A stretch of DNA of 64,000 bases. Source: Brachionus koreanus (lineage: Eukaryota; Rotifera; Eurotatoria; Ploima; Brachionidae). Under the pieces are notes generated by a model. The model made no database searches, was not told the origin of the DNA, and saw only the letters and a program-made list of their open reading frames with translations. The stretch lies in assembly GCA_016987375.1 (NCBI GenBank), contig PJRA01000473.1, positions 1,353,735-1,417,734 on the forward strand, given 5' to 3'. The position numbers were made by a program, and so were the translations under genes. Numbering within the stretch: position 1 is the first letter of the stretch; each line of letters begins with the position of its first letter. Shown here piece after piece: positions 35,401 through 48,093 of the stretch.

Positions 35401-35731
35401 ATGAATACCAAAATATTACCAAACGTAAAATAAAATTCAAGAAGTATTTTTATTATAAGTTGTTAATTGTTTATTTTTTTGATAGGTTACAAAGATTTTT
35501 TCAAATGCATCGTTTTTTTCAAAACGACAACTAACTCAAAACTCTTTGAACAAATCGAAACAAGGAAATTCAAATGCAAAAAAACAACAAGCATATAAAG
35601 TTGCTGAATATTATTCGTATAATATGTATAGTTATTTTGACTTAGAAAATGAAATGATCAAATATAGGCTGCCACAGCCCTCTTCTGTTCCAATCGAGCA
35701 AAACACATTGCCTAAATCAGAGAAAAAATAG
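35401..35731 (+). CDS. NDUFV3: NDUFV3, small accessory subunit of mitochondrial complex I
   Basis: Two exons: 35401-35424 (only eight codons) and 35486-35731, joined in phase 0 across a 61-base GT-AG intron; 89 residues in all. The N-terminus is basic and hydroxylated with no acidic residue, as expected for a mitochondrial import signal. The C-terminal part AYKVAEYYSYNMYSYFDLEN and KYRLPQPSS matches the conserved C-terminal core of NDUFV3, which contacts the NDUFV1/V2 flavoprotein module in the matrix. The gene faces GPR155, whose stop is 450 bases away. The first exon was placed by phase and an ATG; the second exon is the firmer part. Confidence 0.78.
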
Positions 35732-36178
35732 AGCGAAACTATTTCAGCAGAATTTTTGTTTAAATAAAAACTAAAATGATTAAACTATTAAATCAGAATA
35801 AAAAAAATTTTGATTTTAAATAACTATACTAAAATAGCTATTCTAAAATTCTGATTCTTTATTTTGACTATCAAGATCAAATTCCTAAAACATAAAAAAT
35901 TTAATAAATCTATTTTATTTTTTGATAGGCTTTAAATAACAACAAAATTGACCAATCTTTAGAAATTTGGTTTCATTTGAGACACACTCGAAGAATATAT
36001 TAGGATTCAGTACAGGGTTCTTTGAATTTTTTTTAAGTTTAAGAAAATCTCATTAAAAAAAATTTACTCATTTTAAGAATTATTTAATAAATAATAATAA
36101 ATTATTAAAAAATGAAATCAACAAAAAAAAATGTGTTTTTTGATTTTTAACCTGATTCTGTAATTCTGTAATTTATTT

Positions 36179-38921
36179 TTAATTTTGAAAACATGTGAAT
36201 TTATATAAGTGATATCCGTCATAAAAACTTCGATTATGTGTGACATGGCGTATAATGCGTCCGATAATTAATTTTTTACCAAGTATTTCAGCCTCACTTC
36301 GTGAATTTGCTAATTTTTTTTCAATTAGCCAATCTACAAAATCATTTCCTCTAAATACACCGGTGTAATATCTATGATGAAATTTGATATTTTTTAGAAT
36401 TTTCTGGCATTTTGTTTGATATAATCGTTCAAAATTTCTACAAAATTCAATCGTCTCTTGTGGAACTTCTTCAATGAGTGGCAAATTAAAAGGCTCAATA
36501 AATCCGAAAAACTCTTTAAATCTTAATTTACAAATTAAAATAAAAAAATTTTATTAAAAAATAATAAAAAGTCACTTGAATAGGATGGGGGAAAGTATGT
36601 AAAGATTATCGATTCCGAATGAAAGAAAAGTAAAAAAACCCTTTTGTTTAAAAAAAAAATTATTTTAGTTTGTTTTGATTAAATTTTAATTTACTTGGCC
36701 AAATAAAAGCGTTGTTTGAATCAATTTAAGCTCGTAAAAAATACCGCTTTTGTTTTCATCATATATTAACCATAGTTGAAAAAACAGGGTCTAAATTTTA
36801 ATGTTAAATATTTAAAATAATCTTGAATTGGAAATTTAAATTTAGATTTGTTAATTTTTAAGATGCAATATTCTTGAAATATTTAACCTACCAGTAATGA
36901 GTTAAAAGTTAATGTAATAACTAACGACAAATGATGCATTATTTTGTTTTCTTCATCCAAAATATTGGTGTCTAAAAATTGATTATTAAATATCTTATAT
37001 CTATTAATATTAGAAAATTACCACTAAGTGCGAGATTCCCATCCTGTTCAAACGAAATAGTTCTTCGATTTTGGTCAGTTTCAAAAATGATTTCATCAAT
37101 TGACTGTGAAACTGAATTATTTTCAGGAATTAATAAATTAGTTGAATTTTCTTCATTGTGACTTATCAAGCGATAAAAATTGCTTTTTTCGTTTTTAATT
37201 CTCACAAAAATTAAAATTGAATAAAAAACAAAAATTATAATTAACAACAACACAATATTTGATACTATAATCTGATATTTGTTTAATTTAATAATCATAC
37301 TAAAGTTATCTGGAATTTGGCCGATCAATAGGCAAATAACTGTTGCCAAAAATGGTATAAAAAAACCAACGCCATAAATCAAGATTTGATTGCTGGAAAT
37401 TTTAGTCACAATTTTGAATATTCCACTTTTATTTGTCGTGTTCATTTCTGTAGCTCTAATGAGATTTAGAATTATTGAAAAAGGTAGGCACCTTGTTGTG
37501 AATTGAATAAATAATGCAAAACCCATATGAATTAGGCTATATAATGGATTTAAGTCCTTTATATTTGCAGTAATATTAGACCAAAGTATATGAATTACAG
37601 CAAGTATCATTTGACAAATTATTAAGTAGGAGGTAAACAAATGAGGTTTTTTGAAAATTCTTCCAGCTGCAACAAAAATATAAAGTACCCAAATGCAACA
37701 AAACCAAGTTAAAAAACTGAATCCGTAAGCTGTTTTACATTCAATTTCCTCAAAATTAAATGCAATAGAATCATTATATTTTAATGAAATCATTTTACCA
37801 GATATCATCATAAGTGGCGCGCTACCTATTGTCCCCAGTACTACTGCAGCTGATATTAAATTATCGCTTAATGATTTATAGCGTGATATAAAAACAAATA
37901 AAGATGGTGCAGTTGGAAAAGTCCCATACAAAAAACTGAAACTACTCAATGAATCGATGTCTGAGTTATTCGGCTGGGTAAAATTTATCATTTTATTAAG
38001 ATGAATTACCAATTCACGATTAATTAATGGATAAACAACACTTTTTGTCAAAACTAAGATCAATATAATTATTATACTAGAAATAGTGAGATTTCTTATT
38101 CGTCCAACCATTGTATAGCCTAAATAAAACAATGCGAGCGCCGAAAACGAATTAGCTATTGAAGTCAAAATTGGCTCTAGTAAGCGGGGAATATGCTGAC
38201 TTAACAAAAAATTTGATATCAAACCAATAAAAGTCATGAATACTATAGGATTTGTTATTACTCCCAAAAAAATAGATTTAAAAAGAGCCAATTTTGAAAA
38301 ACCATTTAGTGCTATTGAGACTTTTGCTTTATCTATATTTTCATTGTCTTTTATCTCACTATCACTGCTATTGATTGAATCCGAATCAGATTGAGATTCT
38401 TTTCTAGTTATTACTTTGGCATTTATTAATTCATTTGTTTCCATAAATAAGAAAGCAATAGGATTAATTATAACAAGACTAATCGGAGCCAAAAGATAAA
38501 TGTAGTCTAAATATTCTGGATGAGTTTGAGAATAAATGGCTTTTAAAATCGGATAGCCTAAAGCAAAATCATTTGACTGTGATACGAATATTCCGAAAAC
38601 GGCTGCCATTCCTATATTTATTGGTCTTAGAGCAAACAAGGTTACTGAAAATGCAAGAAAAAAAATTAAAGTTTTTGATAGTAGAACAGTAGTCAAAAAT
38701 AACCAATTTACTGTTTTAAAATTTACAACGGCCAAATTTTTAAAAATTAAACTTGGTAAAGAAAAAGTGCTCAAAAATTTGTTTAAGCCAAATGTTTGCT
38801 CTTTGGACAATACTTGAAAATGTCCAGCAAAATAACCAATCAGAATAATCGCAAAAACTTGAATTAGAGCTGGATACAAGTTATAATCTATTTGATCCGA
38901 ATCAGCCAAATCGATTTCCAT
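36179..38921 (-). CDS. GPR155: GPR155/LYCHOS lysosomal cholesterol sensor
   Basis: Three exons: 38921-37022, 36971-36888 and 36513-36179, all joins in phase; about 772 residues. The first exon encodes a PIN-type auxin-carrier-like transporter domain with about ten helices (starting YPALIQVFAIILIGYFAG), followed by several further helices of the GPCR-like part. The small middle exon adds the last membrane segment. The last exon is a DEP domain (FVDWLIEKKLANSRSEAEILG). Transporter plus 7-helix region plus DEP is unique to GPR155, which in vertebrates sits on lysosomes, binds cholesterol and signals to mTORC1 through GATOR1. The length is near the human 870. The second donor could be four bases earlier, but the phase then fails with the chosen acceptor. 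Confidence 0.9.
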
Positions 38922-40181
38922 TTTTGCTTAAGATAATTCTTGTTTCGAAAGCAAATAAATATTAAAACAGAGAATTTGACAAAACAAATTTTTTATGCAA
39001 AACATATTAAAATTTACAAAATTTGAATAATTTATTTTTTTTTTGAAAGCCGATCATAAGTTTACTAAATTTTGAATTAAAACAACACTTCGGGCATTAA
39101 ATTATTATATATATTAGCTATTAGAAAATCATACAATGTTTAATAATTTTTTAATTTTGTTAAAGTTAAAAGCATTCGAAAACAAAAATATTTAAAAATA
39201 TTCTGATTTAAAAAGCTCTCATTGTTTTCTGGAATCAAATCATATCTAAAAGAAATACTGTAAAAAAAGTGCAACATACTTTGCTGCACTTATTTTGCCT
39301 AAAATATTTAAAAAAAAGAAAGCAAAAATTTTATTTGATCAAAAAGGTTCAATAAATGTGTTTATATTTTCCGTTATTTTTTTAAAATATTTTGTTTTAA
39401 AATTATTATAAAATTATATATTTTAAATAAAATTGTATATAAATTTTTATTTAATTAATAAAAAGGAATAATTTTGTATTATTTGTATCTGAATTTCAGA
39501 TAACCATTTATAGCACGACTGATATATCAAAGTCTATTACCCTTTGGAAAAATCCAACAAACAAATAACATTACTAACCCTTACCCATAACATTAATGTA
39601 TGGTACTATCCTTAAGCACATTTCACATTCCACTGTTGGTGAATGATAGGCCTATTTATCAATAATGACTTATAAGTACCAAAATTTCAAAATTTTTTTT
39701 CTAAAAAATTTTTTAGAATTATACAAACAAAAACTTAGATATATCATTTGAAGAGTACTCAATTCTTAAGAAATAATAAAACTAAAATTTTTCGATCTTA
39801 CAAAAATACTAAAATGAAAAAAATCTAATCTATTAAATAAGTAAAATTTTATAACTTAAGATTAAATTAAATTTTTTGAAATCTCATTTAAGAATGTTTT
39901 GTTGACCAAATTCTGCATGATAATACACAAAATTTCTAAAAATTGAAAAATAATAATGAAATTTTGATTAAGATATTTTTTTTTGAAACCCAACTCATTT
40001 TACTAAATTTGGTTATAATAAAAAATTCGAATCGCACTTGCATGGAGTGAGCGATCAGTCAATCAGTTTCAAATTAATAATGATTTCATAATTTTATAAA
40101 ATCACTATAAAAAAAAATTTAAATATTTAAAAAATTTTTATTTCACTAACGATTTAATAAATTATCATTTTATCTTTGAAT
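38922..40181. other. AT-rich intergenic spacer
   Basis: Between two minus-strand genes. A patch of more mixed composition at about 39490-39660 has no reading frame or repeat partner that I can find. Confidence 0.4.
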
Positions 40182-41699
40182 TTATTTTTTCTTTATTACA
40201 TTTCCGCATAAGCCACATGTTTTCTTGCAAAGATTAGGGTCACGGTTGTTAATTAAGCTGCATAAACCCAAATTATTCCAAAAAGCACAATTCGTAGCTA
40301 AATCTGTACATAAAATACCATTCGGACAGAGACCACACGATGTCGGACAGTAAATTGGGACAGGTACACCATTATAACTAAAAATCCATTGGCAAAAGTT
40401 AAAAGCGCTCCAAATAGAACAATAATCTCGATTTCTGTCGCCTGTTAAGCACGTTTGGCTAGTCACTAAGTATTCACAATTCCTTCCATAAACATTGGCT
40501 GGACAAAGGCAAATATAATTTCCTCCTTGTAAAATACAACTTCCACCATTTTGACAAAAACCACCTGTTCCGCATGTTTGAGAATTCTGACAAAATACTC
40601 CAGAAAAACCTGTTTGGCAGGTACAAACAATTTGGCCAAGAGATCCAAGAGAACAAAACCCTCCATTTAAACATGGGTTACTATTGCATGCATTTGATAG
40701 CTGACAATTAGTACCACTGAAGTTTAACGGACATGTACACACAAAACCATTTCCTGAATTTGTACAAGTTCCACCATTTTGGCAAGGATTGCTTGCACAA
40801 GCGTTATTAAACTGACAATTTATGCCGGAAAAATTGGCTTAAAAAACAAATTTTTTTACTTGCTTTTTAATGTTAGTTAAGCAAACGTAAAACTTACGTA
40901 AACAAATGCAAGTATATGCGCCATTAGCTAATGCATTACATAATCCATTATTTTGACATGGAATGGAATCGCATCCAGTGGCTTGAGAATTTTGACAATT
41001 TGGTCCGCTAAAGCCTTGAGGACATGAACAAGTGTAAGGTACATCTTCATCATTTGAGGCTGAACATGAACCACCGTTTGAACATGGGAAACTTAGACAT
41101 GGATTGCTTCTTTGACAATAGGAACCAGCAAAATTCGAAGGACATGAGCATCTTATAGTATTTGTAGAAAAGTAAGTGACAGGGACGCATGTTCCTTGAC
41201 CACATGTTTGTGATAAAAAATTACAAGACAATACTGATGATGAAGAACATAAGCCACATGTTTTTCTACAATAAATTTGTACAGTATTACTATCTGCTAA
41301 CTGACTTTGACAAAGGCCTTGACTTAATTTTAATTGACAATCTGGAGTATAAGCTCTATCAATACAACTATCTTGAATATCTTTAGTAAATAAATTTTTA
41401 ATGATTGATTTAATGACAATTAAAGGATTAATTTTACTTCTACAAGTAAGGCAACATTTGATACTTCCTGTCGTTCTACACCATTGTTCAATGTTAGTTC
41501 CAGTTGTCTGTAAGTATGCTAACCAAGAAGGGCAGTCGACTACACCAGAAATGACCGGATCCGCAACTCCACTACCAGAGCATTCTAAAAGATTGAATGT
41601 TAAGAACAGGTGATCAATTTTTTTCAAAAAACGACACCTGAAAATGCGAAGCTATTTTTTAGCTGACATCCAACCAAAAAAATAACCAGAATTATATCT
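40182..41699 (-). CDS. Secreted protein with EGF repeats and ShKT domains
   Basis: Exons 40182-40837 and 40898-41584 join in phase across a 60-base intron, and a third at 41638-41699 adds a hydrophobic leader across a 53-base intron. In order: two ShKT-like six-cysteine modules (the second ending YCRKTCGLCS), six EGF repeats (for example NPCQNGGTC...CTCPLNFSGTNC), then two more ShKT modules ending CKKTCGLC. It is therefore an extracellular matrix or mucus-type protein; no enzyme domain is seen. The leader frame has no in-frame ATG: the nearest ATG (41713-41715) is out of frame by one base across a six-base homopolymer. This may be an assembly indel or an unseen 5' exon. Not recognisable as a named family. 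Confidence 0.75.
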
Positions 41700-41715
41700 T
41701 TTATTTTAAGCATAA

Positions 41716-44073
41716 TAGTTTCTAATATAACAAATATTTGAAATTAAAGATTAAAAAAAAAATTTACTTAAAAATCTGAAAAAAACGCTATATATATAGC
41801 AGTTGAGTTATTTCAAGAGTAAATTTTCTGAATAAACAAAAACAAAAAAATTGAATAACAATGAGCAAAAGTTTATAATCGTAACAACTACTTTTGTAGT
41901 TGACATCTTTTTTAAAAGAACTACTGTTTTCAAGAAAATCGTTTAGTTAAATAGAAAATAATAAAATTTTTTGCTTGCTTCTCTAGCTTTACTTTTACAG
42001 CATTCATTCATAGAAGCCTTTTGAAATAATTTAAAAAAAAATTTAAAAGCTTTTTTAATTTTAAAGTTACATGACAACAGATTAAAAATTTCTTTTATAA
42101 AAAAAATCAAAATAAATCTTACGCAATATTTGCCGTTAACCCAACAATGTATAACGTTTTATTTCATTTTAAATGTAATTATTTGGTAAAAAGAATTTCA
42201 GTAAATTTTACTAGTACTGATTTTTTAATGTTGTATTAACAGCATTAAATTAAAAAATTTCTATAAAAACTATAAATTCTATTAGAAAAAATTATATAAG
42301 ATGAAATATTTTAAGCTGAATCCTAGAATTAAGCAAATAACTAAACAAGCTGAAATATAATTTTTGAAATTTTATTCTAGGATCTAAATTGAAATATTTT
42401 AAGGCAGATATTTGAATTTTTATCAATAAATAAAAAGATTTTAACCGTAACCTGTTTCTATTCGAAAAATTGATTATTATTATTAGAATTATATTGAAAT
42501 CTAGGAAGAAATTTATTTGAAAAACAATTTATTAATATTTTAAAATTAAAATTTTGAAGAGATGGAATGAAAAAAAGTTTGAAATTAGTAAAGAATCATC
42601 TAAAACTTTTGGGTTTGCAATTTTTTGATTATATCATATTTTCTAAAAAATAAAAAAAAAAGTAAAAAAATAATGTTATTTCTAAGGATTTGTTGGTCTG
42701 CTATACCAAGAAATTTAGCCGAAAATTGATCAAATGCAAAAAATTTCCAAAATTTCAGTAAATATTGTATTTTCAGAATCTTAACTGATCAACCGTCTTT
42801 AATGATCTAGAAAATAAATTGACTGTTTAGATAAAAAATTTTGCGAGACAATTGCTGAGGTTTGCATCATGGACGGAGTAACACAAAAATTATTTAAAGA
42901 ACACACTAATTCTTTCAAAGCACCAAACTAAATTCTTAAATTAATCAATAGACTTTTCTCATTAGAATGTCAAGTATGAAACAGAATTATATTATCAAAA
43001 GTTGTTTTATAATTTATGTAAGAGAACTTTCGTCAAAAACAATACTTCTTTTTCTTCTAATTTTAACTCCTAATGGATTTTAAGAAGTCCACACGTCTTC
43101 TCCATTCTACCATTATTTATCCTGTACTAAAATTTCTGATGAAGTGAGTTGGATTTATTAATGCTTTTTTTCAAATGTTCTACTCCAAGTCATCTTAAAA
43201 TTCTTGAATTTTTTGTAATTTTTCTGCAAAAATTAGTCAAGATTGTTTATAAGAAAATCAAAGGATTGACTCGGACAAATCAAAATTTACAAATCAAAAA
43301 CAGTCACAATCTGCTGGCTTTTCCAGAGGACTGTGGCCAACTTCAGAGAAGCAGTCGCCATTTTAGTAAGCTAATAAAGATGGATGTATACAGCACAATT
43401 CGACATAAAAAAACGAGCAAAAAATTTTTTGATGAAATTATTTACTAAATTTATTTTTTTTGTAATCATTCATATTCCATAGAAAAAGGAAAATGAAGTT
43501 TTGTTTGATGTTTTTATTAAGGTATTTTCAATCAAATTTATTAGGTTCATTTAAAATTATCAATGAAGTGTTTACTTGTCTATTAATTGGTTTGACCTAA
43601 AAAATATTCTTCTTTCTATTCTATTTGTTTTCTTTAATGTTTAAAAAAAAATAAAGTATTTTAGAAAAAGGCAAAAAATATTGATGAAATTTCATTATAA
43701 TGAAAACCGAAATAATGAAAATTCGATATTTTTATTATGATTATTATAATAAGCAAAATGCATAAGCATCTTTTCGATTTTTCATTATATTTTTAGATCC
43801 TGCTTTCATCTTTTTTTTTTGAGTCACAAATATCAAACAATTATTTATTTTAATTTTCATGCATTTCATAATATTTTCAAAAATTCTCAAAAATGTTTGA
43901 GACTGATTTTTAAATCTGAAATAAAATTAAAAAGTTTTTCATGTTTAAGTCTATTTAGCAATAAAATATTCATAGATAAAATTCAAGGAAATTGAGAATT
44001 TATGATTTTTTTCTAAGTTCAGAAATATTTGATGAATATATTATATTAGAAGAAGCGGAAAGAATATATCACA
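41716..44073. other. AT-rich intergenic spacer
   Basis: Divergent promoters of the EGF/ShKT gene and the rabphilin-like gene. A 99-residue open frame at 43149-43448 has no start context, domain or splice partner that I can support. No repeat is recognised. Confidence 0.4.
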
Positions 44074-46538
44074 ATGACAAAAGATCTAAAAGGTGATAGA
44101 TGGACTTGTCCAAACGATCGCAATTTACAACTTAGGTCCAAGTAAGTGAAAAATTTTTAAAAATATTCAGTTATTATTATCTTTTACTTAATTAACTGGT
44201 TTTTTGGCTGTCAAAGGAAAAAACATTTAATAATACATTTGCTAGTTATGAGAAATTTAAATTAAGTTTAAAGGTGTCTAAAAAATTAAAAGAAATAAAT
44301 AAATAAACTGTTTTAGTTTAAATTAATTATGAAAAAGGTTAAATGCTGGATGGTCTATTCACACAGGAAAAAAAACTGTAAAAAAAGATCCACAGCTAAC
44401 AGAAACTGAACTTATTGAAATTCAAAAAGTGCTTCAAAGAAGTGAAATTCTTGAGAAAAATGAAAAAGATAGAGTAATGTATGGAATTCGTAAATAATTT
44501 TTAATCAAAATAAAAATAGAATCTTTTTAAAAGGAAGCTTGTGGATAGACTAGAAAATATGAAGAGAAATGCAATCCAGACTGGATCTAGTTTATCATCT
44601 AATAGATGTTCCCTATGTGGTGATTATTTTTGTCTCATACGAACAGCTCCAACTCAGTGTAATTCATGTAAAATGATATTGTGTAGTAAATGTTGCATCG
44701 ATACCGAATGTACAGTTGAAAATGATTTATTCAGTAAAACATCACAATCAAGAAAAAACAGTTCAACAAACCTTTCAGTCACAAATGGTTTAATTGGATC
44801 AACATCTAATTTTTCGAAAACAGTTTATTTGTGCCGAATTTGTAGCGAGCAAAGAGAAGTAATTCAAATTTTTAATTTATAAAGAATATTTAAATAATTT
44901 TTGTTTAGTTTCTAAAAAAATCAGGAGCTTGGTTCCTCAAAAAATTTCCAAATTATCTTTCTGATGGATTAAATACAAAATTAAAGTCAACTTCTACTTC
45001 AAATGTTAATCAAATAGAATACACTAAAACTAGTCCTACTGAAACTAAGCCTAACTTTTTTTTTTCACCTGCAACTTTGAAACGAAACATTTCTGTTTCT
45101 CCGTCAAATTCATCATCTTTACGAATGTGGAAATTTAAAGGTTTGTTTATTTTTTTTTTTCAATTTAAAATTCAAATTTTTCAGAGAATGATGTAAATCA
45201 TGGAATTGATTATGTGTCCGATTATTCTATAGATAATGACAGAAATGAAAATTCGAATTGTGAATGCAATAAAACTAAGACATCATTTAAGGAGAATTCA
45301 GACAAATCTCCAACTTGGCTTAATAAAACTTATGAAACGTTTCAATTTAACATGAATTCATCTACTTTAAAAGATTCGGAAAATTCTCATCCAAAATTTT
45401 TAAAAAATAAAAATACCAGTCCAATACATTCGCCTATTCTAACACCCATAAAGTCTTTTAACAATATTTCAACAGCAAATCTTGCGAATGAAAAAAAGAA
45501 AAAAAGCTTGAATAGTTATTCCACAAATAGTGATTTTTCAGAAGAAAGTATGAAAAATTCTTGTTCGAATTATCAGAATATGTTTGAATGTAAAAAAAAT
45601 ACAGAATTTTCGAATTCGAATAATTTATCGAATGAAACTCAACGATTTAAAAAATCAAAAGACTCTTGTACAATAAACGATGATGATTCTTTAAGTGCAA
45701 ATATGGAAAATTACTATTATTATAGTACAATCATAACAAATATGAATGACCCTTTGGAAAATAAAAAAGAAATTGATCTTTTATCTAAAAAATTTAGGCA
45801 AGAAAAGCCCTCAAATGAAGAGCATAACAAAAATTTCGATAAATTAAAAAATTCAAAAAAAGAATATCGTTCTAAAAATAGAAGTATAAGTTCAATAACT
45901 GATGAAGTGTTTAACAATTCATTAAGTGCTAGTGCATCAAATTTAAACTTTGAAGCAAATTTTGATAAAAATCGTAATTATCATTTCAAATGTGCAACAG
46001 CAAAACTTTCAAGAAAAAATAAAAATGATGAATGGTCTAGAGCACAATTATCGATTGGTAAGTTTAATTTCAAATTAATTTATTGTGTTTTCAAATAGGA
46101 AATTGAATAAAAATTAAAAATCTAAATCATTAAATATTTTTAAAAAAAATTAATATATATTAATATATATTAATAAATAATTTAAAAATGTGATATTTTG
46201 AATTTAAGATTCTAAAATTCAAAAAAAATTACTTAAATAAATTTTAAATACTAAGATTTTATTTTTAAGATCACAAGAATTCTTTTGATTCCATTGATGA
46301 TAATAAAAGCTTTAAAATAGAAAAAGTAAAACAGCTAGCAAGTAGCTGCAGTGAAAACACTGGCAGTTCATTGATTGTTAATGGAATGCGACCTAAAATT
46401 TCATCAAGCATAATAAATAACTTGGCGAAAAAAATTTCAAGTCAAAATTCTTCAGCTATAGATTCGGTTGCTGGTAATTCATCATCTGCGGTGCATTCAG
46501 TATCATCTTTAGCAACAAGCCTTTCAAAAGTTAATTAA
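44074..46538 (+). CDS. Rabphilin/Noc2-type Rab effector without C2 domains
   Basis: Six exons joined in phase: 44074-44141, 44338-44478, 44534-44858, 44909-45140, 45185-46057 and 46270-46538; 635 residues. The N-terminus carries the Rab-binding helix RWTCPNDRNLQL, GWSIHTG and LVDRLENMKRN. A FYVE-type zinc finger follows, with CSLCGDYF, CNSCKMILCSKC and CRICSEQRE, and then the SGAWF motif that follows it in rabphilin-3A. These are the Rab3/Rab27-binding features of rabphilin and Noc2, which regulate secretory vesicle exocytosis. The remaining 400 residues are Ser/Asn/Lys-rich and look disordered. No C2 domains follow, and the next gene is convergent 88 bases away, so the domain set is that of Noc2. 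An AATAAA signal lies at 46569-46574. Confidence 0.85.
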
Positions 46539-46626
46539 CAAAGTTAATTTTATTTATTGTTATTGTTCAATAAAAATAGAAACTTCAATTAATTTATGTT
46601 CAAATTAATTTTTTTAAAAAACTAAA

Positions 46627-47800
46627 TTATTCGTCTGATCTTTGTCGTAAATTAACTTCTTTAGTTCTTTTTTTAAATTTTACAATTTTTTCTTTTTTTC
46701 TTGAATTTTCCAATTCAAAAACTTTGTCACTTTCTTCTTTAGCTTCTTTTTTAATTTCAATGTCTGTTATATCGGATTGAACGTTTTCACCATGAATTTC
46801 ACTTTCTAAAAATGAAAAAATTTAATGAATTTTGATCAACTTTTTAAAATTAAGAAATTCTAGAAACTTGTAATTTCAAAAATGTAAATTAATAATAGAT
46901 CTTCAACAAAATCTATTATAATCTAAAATTTAATAATTAGTTTTAGAATAAAAGAATTTACCTTTTGATAAATCCATATTTGATATAGGTTTCCATTTAC
47001 TTTCCGAATTTATTTGATTAATTTCATCCTTTACTTCAATGGTATTTTTTGGTTCAAATTTTAATAACTCTTTTTCTGTTTTTCCTTTTTTTACTGGAAG
47101 CTGAAGATCATTTTTCTCATCAAAAGTGTGTAAATTATCCCTATAATTGAAATTATTTCTTTAAAATTAAAATTAAATATTTTCGTATTACTTTCTGGGT
47201 TTCATTTTTTCTGCTTTTAGAATTTTTGATCCGTATTCTGGAACATCTTTTGAGATCGATCTTTTGAGTGCTTTATTTTGACAAACAGCCCTATCCTCAT
47301 TTTTGAAGCTTGAAGAAGTTGATGGGATAGAGTTACTCTGGGATTTAACTATAAATTTTACTAATTTCTGCTTTGATTTTTTTTTATTCAATTTTTTTAA
47401 GATACCTTCGAGGCCATATTGTTTTCGCAATAAAGGATCATTTAATAAATCAGTTTGCATTGCTGCAACTGCCGCTCTATCAATCGCGGCCATTGACTTT
47501 CCAAGTTCTTTTTCTTCATTTTTTTTCTCTATAGATTTTTTTTTTATCTTAAAGAATTAAAAAAAACTAAAAAAACTTATTTAGCTCAAGAATTCAATTA
47601 CCTCTTGTAATCTTTTTCTGACATTTTCTTTATGATTTCTTCCGTTTTCATGAATACTGATAGTCTTTTAGTTTGGTTTTTTTTAATAGATATATAAATA
47701 TAGTTGTGAATAATATTAAATAGTTACTGCTTTGTTTCCTTGAATCCAAATTTTGCAATAATCACAAAATTTTTTAGGATTAGATTTCCAATACTCAGAC
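46627..47800 (-). CDS. WBP4: WBP4/FBP21 spliceosomal protein lacking WW domains
   Basis: Five coding exons: 47800-47728, 47664-47602, 47547-47192, 47140-46962 and 46805-46627, all joins in phase. The first encodes SEYWKSNPKKFCDYCKIWI, the U1C-type zinc finger of WBP4; the second ISIHENGRNHKENVRKRLQE completes it with its His pair. The third begins with the basic helix found after the finger (MAAIDRAAVAAMQ), and the last ends FKKRTKEVNLRQRSDE, matching the WBP4 C-terminus. The protein works in pre-mRNA splicing at the B complex. The two WW domains present in human WBP4 are absent. The start codon seems to be split by an intron (AT before a GTGGGT donor near 47875, then G at 47800), which is unproven. 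Confidence 0.82.
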
Positions 47801-48093
47801 CTTATATGAAATAGGTATTATTGAGTGCATTATAAAAAAAATCACAGAAAAGAAAATACCCACATTTTTAAATTTTTTAGCTTTAATAAAATTTTTAAAT
47901 TGAAAATGTGTATTTAGTTTTTTTAACGTTTTAAATCGTCAAATGTGAAATGATAAAATATTTAATTGCAAAAATATTAGAGAATATTTTATTAAATAAA
48001 ATATACTAATTAAAAAAAATTTATATTAAGTAGAATAAAATAAATTTTGAGAATAACTATTTTAATTTAAAATTTCTCATAAATGATTTAAAT

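Noticed and set aside
39490..39660. Mixed-composition patch considered as a tRNA or small RNA
   Set aside because: I could not draw a cloverleaf or a stable long hairpin, and it has no second copy in the window.
40466..40674. Two overlapping 66-residue frames on the minus strand
   Set aside because: They are out-of-frame shadows of the EGF repeats.
43149..43448. 99-residue open frame between the EGF/ShKT and rabphilin-like genes
   Set aside because: It starts at a doubtful codon, has no domain, no clear splice partners and composition like the surrounding spacer.
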